A DNA stretch of 64,000 nt from Allodiplogaster sudhausi (Eukaryota > Nematoda > Chromadorea > Rhabditida > Diplogasteridae). The stretch is taken from the NCBI GenBank assembly GCA_945643635.1, contig CALZFC010000134.1, positions 226,501 to 290,500 on the forward strand. The letters are read 5' to 3'. Both the position numbers and the translations under genes were made by a program. The notes beneath the pieces were generated by a model that was given only the letters and a program-made list of their open reading frames with translations, searched no databases and was not told the DNA's origin. This document shows positions 1 to 11,300 of this stretch, piece by piece; the first letter of the stretch is position 1; each line of letters opens with the position of its first letter.

Positions 1-530
1 GTTTTCCGCTCTTTCACCTTTTGTCTTGATTTCTCTCTCTCACTCACTCTCTCTTTCTCTGTTTCTGTCTCTCTTCCTTTCTCACTCTCTATTTTTCTGT
101 GTCTATCTCTCTCTCTTTTTCTCTCTTCTCTCTCTCTCTCTTTCTCTCTCTCTCACTCTCTCTTTCTCTCTGTCTCTCTGTATGTATGTATCTGTTTCTC
201 TCTCTCTTTCTCTCTATCTCATTCTTTCTTTCTCTTTCCCTCTAATTCTCTATCTCTGTCTTTCTTTTCATTCTCTTTCTCTATCTCTGCCTTTGTCTCT
301 CTCACTTTCTTTATTTCTCTCTTTCTCTCTCTCTGTCTGTCTCTGTCTCTCTCTCTCTCTCTTCTCTTTCACTTTCCCTCTATTTCTCTATCTCTCTTTC
401 TTTTCCCTCTCTTTCCCTATCTCTGCCACTCTCTCTCTCTCTCTCCCGCTCTCGCTCTGTCTGTCTCTCTGTTTCTCTCTCTCTGTCCTTTCTCTCAACT
501 TATCAATGAAAGACCAAGGCGCAGCAAGTC
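1..530. repeat. CT-rich low-complexity tract
   Basis: Almost pure pyrimidine (CT)n with TTTCTC interruptions. It is open in one frame as a Ser/Leu/Phe repeat, which is expected for such composition and is not evidence of a gene. Confidence 0.9.
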
Positions 531-648
531 TTTAAACTGCAGTCTGCTCACTGAATGTCATGAAAGCCGATTAATGATTGAACTGAGCCATACAAAGGCG
601 ACGAATGATCTGTAATTCATACGAGTACTACCTCTGGTTTATTAAAGA

Positions 649-727
649 ACCCGTCATGAGATTAAAGGGACGAAACGGGTCAATGTTTCTGAATGTATCA
701 GGTTCTCATCTGATGAGTCCCGCCTGA
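649..727 (+). ncRNA. Permuted hammerhead-like ribozyme motif, copy 1
   Basis: Read 5' to 3': ACCCG (649-653), TC, predicted cleavage after 655, ATGAGA (656-661), TTAAA, GGGAC (667-671), GAAA (672-675), CGGGT (676-680), 17-nt linker, TCAGG (698-702), TCTCAT (704-709), CTGATGA (710-716), GTCCC (717-721), CCTGA (723-727). Stem I is ATGAGA:TCTCAT, stem II is GTCCC:GGGAC, stem III is ACCCG:CGGGT, and an extra stem IV is TCAGG:CCTGA. All invariant hammerhead core bases are present, but the three strands occur in the order UH-strand, GAAA-strand, CTGATGA-strand, which makes the fold pseudoknotted. Activity is inferred from the core bases and pairing only. Confidence 0.6.
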
Positions 728-1230
728 ACTGATATGTTGGTGAAGAATGCTATCAAAGCACTATTAATTTGTTGAGAATTTTATTTACAAGGTTCCATTT
801 CCGTACGTTCCTGTCATTCTTTCAAATAGCTGCTGATATTCATATCATGAATGCGCGAAGTCGTAAAGCGCAATATTCATACGTGATCGATCAATTTTAT
901 TGAGCCAGAATATGAAAGTAACATGAACGACTGAGTCATATATTTTTAATTTTATGCATCGATAAAGATCCGTTGGTTTTAATTAATTAAGAATGATCGC
1001 CGGTTTTTACACTGAATCACATGAATATTTTGGAGAAGAATGGGTGTTTTTCCGAATAACGAATGAATGAAGTATTCTGAAAATATTACTCAAGAAAGAA
1101 AGGAATGATCGGATATGCATTGTGAATAAGTTTTTTTTTGCTATTCATCGTTCCGTTGAGAATTATCTGATTATTATGTACATATGCTGAATGATTGAAC
1201 TGCAAGTGCCCTCAAAGCTTCAATTTCGTA

Positions 1231-1309
1231 ACCCGTCATGAGATTAAAGGGACGAAACGGGTCAACGTTTCTGAATGTATCAGGTTCTCATCTGATGAGT
1301 CCCGCCTGA
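1231..1309 (+). ncRNA. Permuted hammerhead-like ribozyme motif, copy 2
   Basis: The paired segments are identical to copy 1: ACCCG 1231-1235, cleavage position after 1237, ATGAGA 1238-1243, GGGAC 1249-1253, GAAA 1254-1257, CGGGT 1258-1262, TCAGG 1280-1284, TCTCAT 1286-1291, CTGATGA 1292-1298, GTCCC 1299-1303, CCTGA 1305-1309. Only the linker differs, by one base (CAACG versus CAATG). Because it follows copy 1 by 582 bp, a conventionally ordered hammerhead could also form from the GAAA strand of copy 1 with the other two strands of copy 2. Confidence 0.6.
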
Positions 1310-1706
1310 AGAAATATTATGATTAAGAATGCTATCAGTGCAATATTATAATGTGTGTGAATATTATTAACAAGGTTCGCTTTATGTTCCTTCATATCAT
1401 TATTTTGAATGAAGTTCAACTGAATGACTGATGAATATATCTCATTTATTTTAAATATTATAAATCAATAAAGATCAAACGACCTTTATTAATTATGAAT
1501 GATCGACGATTTTTGCTCCGTATTACGTGAATATTTTGGAGATCAATCGGTGTTCTTCCATATAAAGAATGATTGAAGTATTCTGACAATATTAATGATC
1601 GGATATGAATTGTGGATAAGAACATTTTTACTGTTCACCATTCCGTTGAAAATTATTAGAGCATGATGTATACTGAATGATTGAACTTCAAGTGCCGTCA
1701 AAGATA

Positions 1707-1785
1707 CAATTGCATCAGATTAAAGGGACGAAACGGGTTAATTGTTTGCAATGTACCAGGTTCTGATCTGATGAGTCCCGCCTGG
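1707..1785 (+). ncRNA. Permuted hammerhead-like motif, copy 3, cleavage strand degenerate
   Basis: Stem I is kept by a compensatory double change: ATCAGA (1714-1719) pairs with TCTGAT (1762-1767). Stem II GGGAC:GTCCC (1725-1729, 1775-1779), GAAA (1730-1733) and CTGATGA (1768-1774) are intact. Stem IV is CCAGG:CCTGG (1756-1760, 1781-1785), a T-A to C-G change relative to copies 1 and 2. The strand carrying the cleavage site has lost CCCGTC and reads ATTGC, so stem III and the U before the cleavage base are missing. This copy is probably not catalytic; its surviving pairing suggests that the fold itself was selected before decay. Confidence 0.5.
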
Positions 1786-1789
1786 AGAA

Positions 1790-2325
1790 AAATATCAATA
1801 AAACTGTCATTATCATATGCAAGCTTATAACTTGTTATTGTGAGCTCTCAGCTATGAATGAATGAAGTGGAATTGATTATGGAAGGAATTGATATTCTAT
1901 TCAATTTGAATAAATAATTCTGCCTGTTAGAGAAATATGAATAATGAATATAATCGGTGTGCTATTATTCGTTGTTTGTATTTATGTTTTGTTGCGCCCA
2001 TTTTATTGCTATGACATACATATGTGCATACACTTATGATCTGGCATTCTGCTAATTGTTAAAGCATACAGACGACACTTTTGACATGCTTAACTGAGAG
2101 TGTATCTGCTCTGTCTGATGTGCTATCAGCAAAGTTTTCTTTAGTGCCTGTGTGCAAATGAGGTGCAGAAGTGCCCGATCATGAATGTATGTACATATTT
2201 GCTTTATTGATGTGGCGTGGCGCATAAGATATGTGTAGCGGATAACAGACCAGTGAACTATTTAATTCACTTTTGCAGGAGGTAAGCAGTACTCTGGTGG
2301 CAGTGACCTGACCCTTTCTTCTCAG
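1790..2325 (+). other. AT-rich 5' leader of the Helitron-type ORF
   Basis: No convincing ORF is present. Just before the ORF, TTTTGCAG|GAG|GTAAGC (near 2272-2286) and a pyrimidine tract ending TTCTCAG directly before ATG 2326 look like splice signals, so the mRNA leader may be spliced. Confidence 0.4.
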
Positions 2326-5300
2326 ATGCGCTTGCGATTTCGACGTGATGGCGGGTTGGTCGATCTTCGGCCGGGCCGTCGTCGCGGAGAGGCCGCGCTG
2401 GGCTCAGAGGGAACCGGGGGAGTACCTCTGAGCCCATCCCGCTACTCCCCCTACTCAGAGCTGTTGTGGACAGGGTCTCTGATGTGTCAATGCTACTGTC
2501 CACAGGCTTCCCCAGTGCCTCAAACTGGTTTCAATGAAATAAATGTATCCGAAATGAAAAATTATGAACATGTTGAATGCAAGGATACATTGAATTGCCA
2601 AGTGCATAGCACATCCATCAAGAGAAGTGAAAGGCACGCAAAGATACATCAGAAATTTGAAAATGAAATGCTTCATCAAATAATGCCTCTAAGAGGAGGT
2701 GGCAATGGAAAAAAGGGCAAGTATGATGAATTGAAAGTTGCAAATGCCAGAATCCCAGCAGAAATTATTGACGAGTACTTCAAGGAGAAGCTGGTTGAGT
2801 GGTGCAAGGAAAAAGAGTCTGATGTTAATAAAGTCATTGTTGCATCAACCACCGCTTTTACACGCGCTCAAGTCGCAGCTGGACTAATGGAAGATGCACA
2901 ATTTGAGGGACTAAATGAAGAGAGCCGAATAAACTTTGAGAGACTTGTCATACCTGTTGTGTTTCAAAGGCACACGTTCTGCGCGTGCTTCATCAGAAGC
3001 GAAAATGTTGTGCATTTGTATGACTCAATGAAAGACAAAGAAATTGTTCATGGTTCAGTAACCGTGCAAAATGCAATTATTAAAGTCATTCAGTTTGTGA
3101 CACAGAATCAGGCAAATCCAACATTTCAATTCGATCAATTTGCAAAGAAGAAAAATGATCTCGATGACTGCATCGTCTATCTTATCAGTGCAATGAATAG
3201 TTCAATCACTAATTCAGACTATGACAGATTCGGTGTAAGTGCAAATGAGATAAAAAATCACATGTTTTCGATTCTGACCAAATCGAAAGGTACGCTCGAA
3301 AAGCGAAGGCCAATGCAAAATGTCGATATACTTCGTGAACTGCGAGATCATAGTGAGCAAATAAATACTGTCATTCTGGATGACTACATCAGAAAAATTA
3401 CTTCGACATACACTGAAGAGGATACAGTCTTCTCACTAAGCTCAATTTATGACCATTTTAACCATAATCAAGCAGCGCTTCGTAATGGAACTCTTAGACA
3501 GATGGAAGGAGAAGAAATTACTGCTGCATTTGCAAACATGAATGATTCAATCAGAAAAACGGCAACGAGAATATTATTTGCTGTTCACGATGCAACCAAG
3601 CAGCACTTCTGGTTTGCTGAGTATGAAAAGGAAAGTGGCATTGTGAATATTTATGATTCAATTAAAGGAGGTTATGTTCAGAAGAACTTCTCTCGCCATT
3701 TCATTGGCTTGGCTCTGCACGAATTGATAAAGTATGTCTACCCAAATGCACGAATGCCGATCTTCTGTTGGCCTTCAGCCGCACAACAACCAGACGGAAT
3801 AAACTGTGGAATATTCACAAGTTACTTTTACGAATGCGCTATGAAGAAAGTGCACATTCCTGATCAAACATTCAATTTCAATTTTAATGAATACAGAACA
3901 AAGATGATTCAAGTCCTAGAATCAGGAAACCAGCAGGAAGTGCGAAATGCCATTCCTAATGTAAAAAGTGATGAGTGGACGCAAGTGAAACCCAGAAGAA
4001 GCCAGAGATCAAAAAATGAAGGATTTAAAAAGCCTCGCACTCCGCCTTGGCGGAAAGATTCTTGGAAAAGAAAAGCTCTGACGCCAGACGTTATCCCAGA
4101 AGTTGAGATAACTAGGCCATACAATGTCCTTGAAGAGATAAATCTTGACGGTGACGTCTTCGCAGATGTGGAAGTACCGTTCAGTGAGATTCAAGATCCT
4201 CAGCGAAGATTGATGCAACGGACAGTGCAGAAAGCTTTCGAGAATATTGTCCAATTCTTTGACAGTGGAAATACAGTACTTTTGAACATCTCAGCTTCCG
4301 AATCTCTGAGACATGCTGATGCCAATCACAAGTATAAGACTGTCCGATCATTTATTCACAAGTATTCAGCTGAGAAATGCAAAGTTATGGAGAGAATGCT
4401 TCTCCCACTGGTTGATGATAAGAGGAACGGACATTTCCTCTTTGCACTGTTTGAAAAGAGTAGTAACACTCTCACGATATATGATTCTCTTTGGAGTACT
4501 GCAAAGACATATGAGTGGAATCGAACATCAGTTCGTAGACTAATTGCTCACGTTATGAAGATAAAGACTGAGATAACCGTAAAGACGGCCACCTGTACAG
4601 AACAGAAACGTGAAGTTGACTCTGGTGTTTACGCAATTCGATTTGCCATTAATGCTTGCAGTAATGGAAAAGACACTGAAGATGACTTTGATGCATCTGA
4701 ATTCCGGAAGGAAATCTTTGAATTGGTTATGCATTGCGAAAGGTTCAAAACCAATTTAACGAAGAATAATAAGATTGTTAAAAGCAGTGTATCTGCAAAA
4801 GCTAAAACGCCACAACTGAATAGTGAGCCAGTTGAACAAACAAGACTTGATTTTGCAAAGATCAAGTCGCAATTGAAGTCGAAACAAAAAACACCAGATG
4901 TTGAGGTCGTGGAGGCATGCATTCTTAAGATTGGTCAAGATGCACCCACAACAAAAGCAGTAATTTGTGAGTACTCTCTAATAAAGGGAACTACAAGTAT
5001 GGAACTTGACGCAATTTGCATGAAATCCTATAAAGGAGAGATAAATGAATATCAGCTTGCTCAATTTGTAATAGTTGATGATAAACGCAAGACGCATTTC
5101 TTCTACTCCGATTTCACTTGGAGCACTGGAATTATGAGAATTTGTGACTCAGATAAATATGCATCACATGATGATTATTCGGACGTAATCGATAACGTGC
5201 GAAAGTTTGTTTCCAGAATAAAAGCAACGAATGCATTTGAGTGTGTTCTGGAAGAATGCAAACAGCAAAGCAAGGGTGCGAAGCACTGCTCATGGTTTTT

Positions 5301-8300
5301 CGCATGCAAATATGCAGAGTGTGCTCTTAAACATCTTGAGTTTACACTCGATGGCTTCAATTGGATGTTGTATAAATCGACTCTATTGTCGATGTTCATA
5401 GAGGATGATGAACGCACAAAGAAAGAATCAGTCATGAGATCTGACAAACGGAAATCCCTTGAATCCTCAAGTACAGTTAATGAAAGCAGCCCGCGTATTA
5501 CGCGTAGCAGAAGTCCTCTTTCTGCTGAAAGGCAATTTAATTGTGTTAACAATATGACACCTATCAAGGTTGCATTGCCTTGTACGAACAAGGAATCCTT
5601 AACCAAGCGAATTGTTCACACACCAAAACGAAAAAGCGATTTCACAGATATTGCATGTTCTCTTAAGAAACGAAGAGAAGGTATTTATGAAAGCCCATCT
5701 GTTTTGCTTTCACAAATGAGCGATTTGCACATCATTAAAACCCCGGCGAGTCCAACTCCCCTGAGAAAGAGGAAAGCTGAAAATGAAGTGGCACCCTCAC
5801 CATCAACCATTTTATGTGGTATGAATCATTTGAATGTTAGTACTCCAAAGCGAGTTTCAACGAGACAGCCGAAAAAACTGTTTGTGCCCTATCAGGCTCA
5901 ATTTTCCACGGCCAAGTCCGATGCTCCAATCGCAAAGATGTCATACGACAGTTTAAAAAAGCTGGACGACAACCAGTGGTTGAATGATGAAGTTGTGCAC
6001 TGTGCAATACAAGCAATTTGCTACAACAAGAATATCTTTCTGATTGATCCGGTTCAGTATGAAAGATACTGTACTAATCTAGAAAGCATGCAAAAGTTGA
6101 GAACAAACAACTTCAGCAATTATGACATGATTATGTTTCCATTGGTCAATGATAACCACTTTATGCTAACTGTCATAGACATGTTGTCACCACTTTTTGT
6201 CATGGTTTACGACTCGCTGAATAAAGTAGACCGGAATGAATTATACAGAATTCAAAATTGTATTAATCACTTAACGGGCCTTCGAGTAATGGCCGTTCCG
6301 TCAGGTGATGATCAGACAACTCTGCAAAGTGATGGTTGTAATTGTGGTCCAATTACTATATTCCACGCACTGCAAATTGTTAATAATCGGCCAACAGTTG
6401 TGCCGCATTTTGATGCTGCTTCATACAGAAAGCAGTTGAAGCACTATTTGATGACATGCAAGTTGATTAAGATACTAGGAGGAAACGAAGATAATGTTGC
6501 TCCTGATTGCACTCCTAGATCCAGAAGATCGAGCTCACGGTCTTCCATCGGCTCTGTAGCATCAATGAGAAGTGTAGCATCATCTACAATGTCAGTTCGC
6601 TCAAATGAAAGCGACTATTCAAGTGAATCACTTGAAATGCTCAAAACGTTTGGCTGGACACATCAGCCTCGAAGAGGCAAACCATGTGATGTTTCAGTAT
6701 CAGCAATATCATTATACGCTGCGTATGCCGGAGGACAATTTGATAGCTCTATTATTGAAGCAATGTTAAAAGTTCTGGTAGCCGAGTCAAAGCAAAGCAT
6801 TTTTGTGTTTTCGCATTCTGTAATGATGGATTGCATTGCAAGGAGCACAGCTAGTGAGATCAAATCTAATATGAAGCAGAAGATTATATTCGTTCCTTTG
6901 AAGGAACAAAACGAATGGATCCTTGGAGTGATTGAGATGAAGCCAGAAATTACGATTCGACTCTACGACAAAGAGCGGAGAGATAATGTTATGGCACAAC
7001 TATCTAACTTTGTGGAGATAACATTTGGCAAGCCAGTAGTATTGGACAAGAAGAGGTCCAATCAAGTATGCAAATACTCTACTCCAGAAGAGTCTGCTTC
7101 TGCTCTATTCTTTAATGCGGAACAATACTTGTGCGAATTGTCAAAGCAGATAAAGAAGAGATTTGACGAGTTTAAATCTGCAGTTTACCGCGAAATAATC
7201 ACCAAGATGCTGATTGACTCAAAGATGGTCAGAATATGTGCCCAAAGTAATACTGCGGCCAAGGAAGTTGTGCAGATAATTCCATTCAAGTGTGATGATT
7301 TAAGCGATAGAGATATTTCTCTGCTATCGGAAGAACATGATCAGTTAAGTGATCTAATTATCAGCAAATTTGCGATCGCTCTCAATTCAAATAAGCGATA
7401 TGTTGCCTTACCACTTGATGCTTATGAAATCAATGGAAGACTTGAAGGCTTTAATGCCGGAAGAAGACAGGGCATATTAATGCATGTCAAGAAAACATCT
7501 GATGAATATGCATTGGTGGTTATTAAGGACCGAAAAGCATGTGTCTATGATCCCTATATTCCAGCCGTTGGAAGCAAATTTTCTGAGAAAATTAAAGCAG
7601 TTGCATCGTACTACAATCGAAATAGAGCAAAGTGCGAACTGAAGAAAAAGTATCCAAAAATTAAAAGCCCGTTATCAACCGGAATTTTTGTCTGTGCATT
7701 AATGCACGCATTGTCAGTTGACAACATGGATATGCCTAAGAGTGTTGAATCCAAGGCTGTGAAGAGAATTATTTGTCAAGCTCTCGAACTAAACAAAGAC
7801 ATTTCTGTCTCTCAAGACATAACTGATACAGCAGTTATTGATAATGAAAGCGGAATTGTGACAACCCCACAGTCGGGTACAAAGGAATATAAAAGAAAGC
7901 TTATGCAACAACTTCGAAAAGCTCAACCGCAACTCATGCGTGCCCAGATTAACTACAGTAATCTACCGGAGCCTTATGTGCTTCCGCCACAGGTCAAATG
8001 TGTACACTGCCAAGCATGGCGATGGCCCGGAGATCCAGATTCCATTTGCTGCAAAGGCGGCCAGGTTAAGATTCAAGATGACTTTCCACTATTCGTGGAC
8101 ATTGAAGAAATGAGAAAAATAAAGGAGTACATCCTTTCACCGGCTGGAAAGGCTACCTATGACACTGTGAGAATGATAAATTCTCCCTTATCATTTGTTT
8201 GCGCCATTATGAACACGAAAAAGAAATCAGAGTTTCCCAAAGGAGGCCCAGTACCCTTGGTTCTTAATGGGAGAATAGAGGCAACAATTGTGAGCCCTCA

Positions 8301-11300
8301 AGATAGCACCTCGAAGTCAAATCCTTCGTTTGTTTCACTCATCATTTGCAAAGATTCTGCTCGAGCAGAAAAGGCTTGTGCCGACTTTATGAAGAAATAC
8401 AATGTAAAGTACAACCTTGATATTTTCATGCGAGTTCGAAATGTAATACAGGAACACAATCATCTCGCGAAATGCTATATGCGCCTGGAAGAAGTGATCC
8501 AGGAAGAGAAAAAGAAAGCTGAGGCACGGAATAGAAAGCCCAACCATGTTATGTTGAACATTCTTGATAGAGAGGAGGCTCTGAAGCAGTTCTCACCGAA
8601 CATTCAAGCTGGAGGAAAAATGATTCATGTGAATCCTCCCATTCATCCTGGCAGATTGAATGAGCCACAAGGCGACAAGTTTATGTCAGCCATATACGTC
8701 TACCCAGATGGACAGTGCCCAAGCCACGAAGATTTGAATCGTGGAGTAAGAATTTTCCAGAAATCCTCTTGGACAAATAAGAAGCTTGTGCACTTTAGCC
8801 AGCTGTGGGATGCCATGAGTTATACACTTTTGTTGCCACGCGGAAACCGCACTTATAAGCTTGGAATGCCAAACTTTACAACGATGAGCAAGAGAAATCC
8901 CCTTCCTGGGGTAAAGCCACGCGAGTTCCTCTCGCGATCTGAATATTACAATTTCACGTTCGCAGATAAAGGTAATACACCCGAAGAAAGAAGAATGCAT
9001 TGGTGCAGATACTGGGGTATGCTTACCCAGCAATTCCAACTAGGCGTATATTTGAGAATTCAAGCAGATCGACTGGCTGCCATAAAGAGAGAACGCGAGG
9101 AGCAAGTCAATAAGTTGACCAAAGTGTCAGCAAATGCAAAGTATGTTCAGATGAAGCTTGAAGAAAAGGGATACGCACTTGGCAACTATGTTACACTCCC
9201 TGAAAGCTTTTATGGAGGTCCGAAATACTTCCGAAGACTGTACTACCAATGTGTAGCACTTTCAAAGAGATATGGCAAACCATCTCGATTCATAACATTT
9301 ACCGGAAATCCAGAATGGCCGGAGATTACGGAAATTCTGAAACTCATCTCACCTAATATGACATGGCATGACATTGCCGATGATGTTTGCCGAATCTTTT
9401 GGCTCAAGGCAAAGGAATTTTTGAAAGACGTCACTGAACGTGGTGTGCTTGGAGAAGTTGTTGCCAACGTCTGGAACGTTGAATATCAACAGAGAGGAAT
9501 GCCTCATATTCACTTGTTGATCTGGTTTAAGAAAGGTCACGTTGACACTCCAGAGATCATTGACCAGACAATCAGTGCTGAGATTCCGCCTGAACCGGCC
9601 CAGGATGACCCTTATTATGAGGAGAAAATGAGACATCGTGAACTCATTAAAAAGTGTATGATTCATGGTCCCTGTGAAGGTAAACTTGATATGACATGCC
9701 GTAAGAGGCGACCTAATGCATTCTTATGCGCGAAAAGTTACCCAAAAGGCTATCGCGATGAAACAGAAATGATTGAAAACGATTATCCGTTGTATAGACG
9801 GAGAGATAACGGAGCAAACATTGTCTACTCAAAAGGAAAGAATGTACGAGTTGCAACGAATCGACATGTTGTTCCACACAATCCATATCTCTTGATGAAG
9901 TATGGTTGTCACATTAATGTAGAGGCCTCTACGAGTATCTCTACATTCAAGTACATTTTCAAGTACATTTTCAAGGGCGTTGACCTTCTTGCCTTGGAAA
10001 TTGATGACATGGAAGAAGATGAGCTGAATGCCAATGGCATTGTACTCAGAAATGAATACCAGAAAAAAGATGGAAAAGTCAGGCAATTGGTTGACCTTGA
10101 CGAGACAAAAACTTTCCAGAATGCGAGAAGCATATCCTCAATTGAGGCTTCATACTGCAGACTTGGCCTGCCAAGGCATGGTATATCTCATTGCGTTACA
10201 GCATTGTACATTCATCTGGAAGGCGAGCAACATATGGTTGTCAAAGCTGATGATACTGCTGCCCAGAGAGAACAAAGAGCTGAGAGAGCCATCTCCAGAT
10301 TCATGGCTTTCATGGAGCTTAATACACGTGACGAAGATGCAAGAAAATTGACATATCTTGAAGTTGAAGAAAGATACAGATGGGATCAGAAGGCAAAGAT
10401 GTACAAGCCATATGTGCGTACTGGCCAGATTGAACGTAATATTGCGTACCTATCTCCCATTAGCCCCCGAAACAGGGAACTTTACGGACTGCACTGTCTG
10501 GTGAGAAGCCTTACAGGCTACACTTGCTTTGCTGATTTGCTTAAATCAGAAGATGGAAACACTACATATGCAACATTTGATGAGTCTGCTCGGGCAAGAG
10601 GCCTTTTAAGAGATGACAAGGAATGGGACGAATGTCTTAACCTTGCAAGCGAGACTATACCGAATAATAGAGCATTCCTGAGACTTTTCTGCGTCATTCT
10701 GATGAATTGTCAGTCACCCAGTCCTGCGGAACTCTTTGAAAAGTACAAGGAACACATGCTTGACCGCGATAAGCAGAAAAAGTATTCTGAAGAAGAGAAA
10801 GAGCAGCGAGTCCTCAGGCACATACAGTCGATAATAAGGCACTCTAACATGACGCTCAAGCAGTTTGGATTGCCTGAGCTTATAAGGAATGAAGCTCTTG
10901 AGCGAAAGTTCATGTCTGAAGACAAGAGAGAGGCCGAAAAGAGAGCAGATGAAATGCAACCCACGCTAAATGACGGCCAGAAGGCAATTTCGGAGCAAAT
11001 CATTGCTGCCATCTCTGACACAAGTGCCAAAAAGCGTTGCTTCTTTGTGACTGGAAGTGGAGGTTGTGGAAAGACATACCTCTACGAGTACTTAATCAAT
11101 TGGTGCATTGCACACGAAAAGGTTGTTTTACCTGTTGCCTCAACCGGCATTGCAGCAACTCTATTGAAGAATGGTACGACCGCTCACAGTGGTTTTGGAA
11201 TTCCGCTCGAATATGATGAGCTGGACAAAACAAACCTTGACATCACCTCAGACAAGGGCCAGGTTTTGAGACAAGTTGAAGTCATCATTTGGGATGAGGC

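Larger units (their letters stand above)
560..1790 (+). repeat. Diverged tandem repeats of about 480-580 bp, each with one structured motif
   Basis: The CTGATGA boxes lie at 710, 1292 and 1768, giving periods of 582 and 476 bp. Flanking segments also match between units: AAGAATGCTATCA, then ACAAGGTTC, then ATTTTGGAGA, then GAAGTATTCTGA recur in the same order after the first and second motif copies. The repeats are AT-rich and hold no convincing ORF. They form the 5' non-coding region of the Helitron-type element. Confidence 0.7.

Noticed and set aside
704..717. Local hairpin CTCAT-CTG-ATGAG as the explanation of the CTGATGA region
   Set aside because: It is perfect in copies 1 and 2 but broken in copies 3 and 4, where the long-range stem I pairing is restored by compensatory changes.
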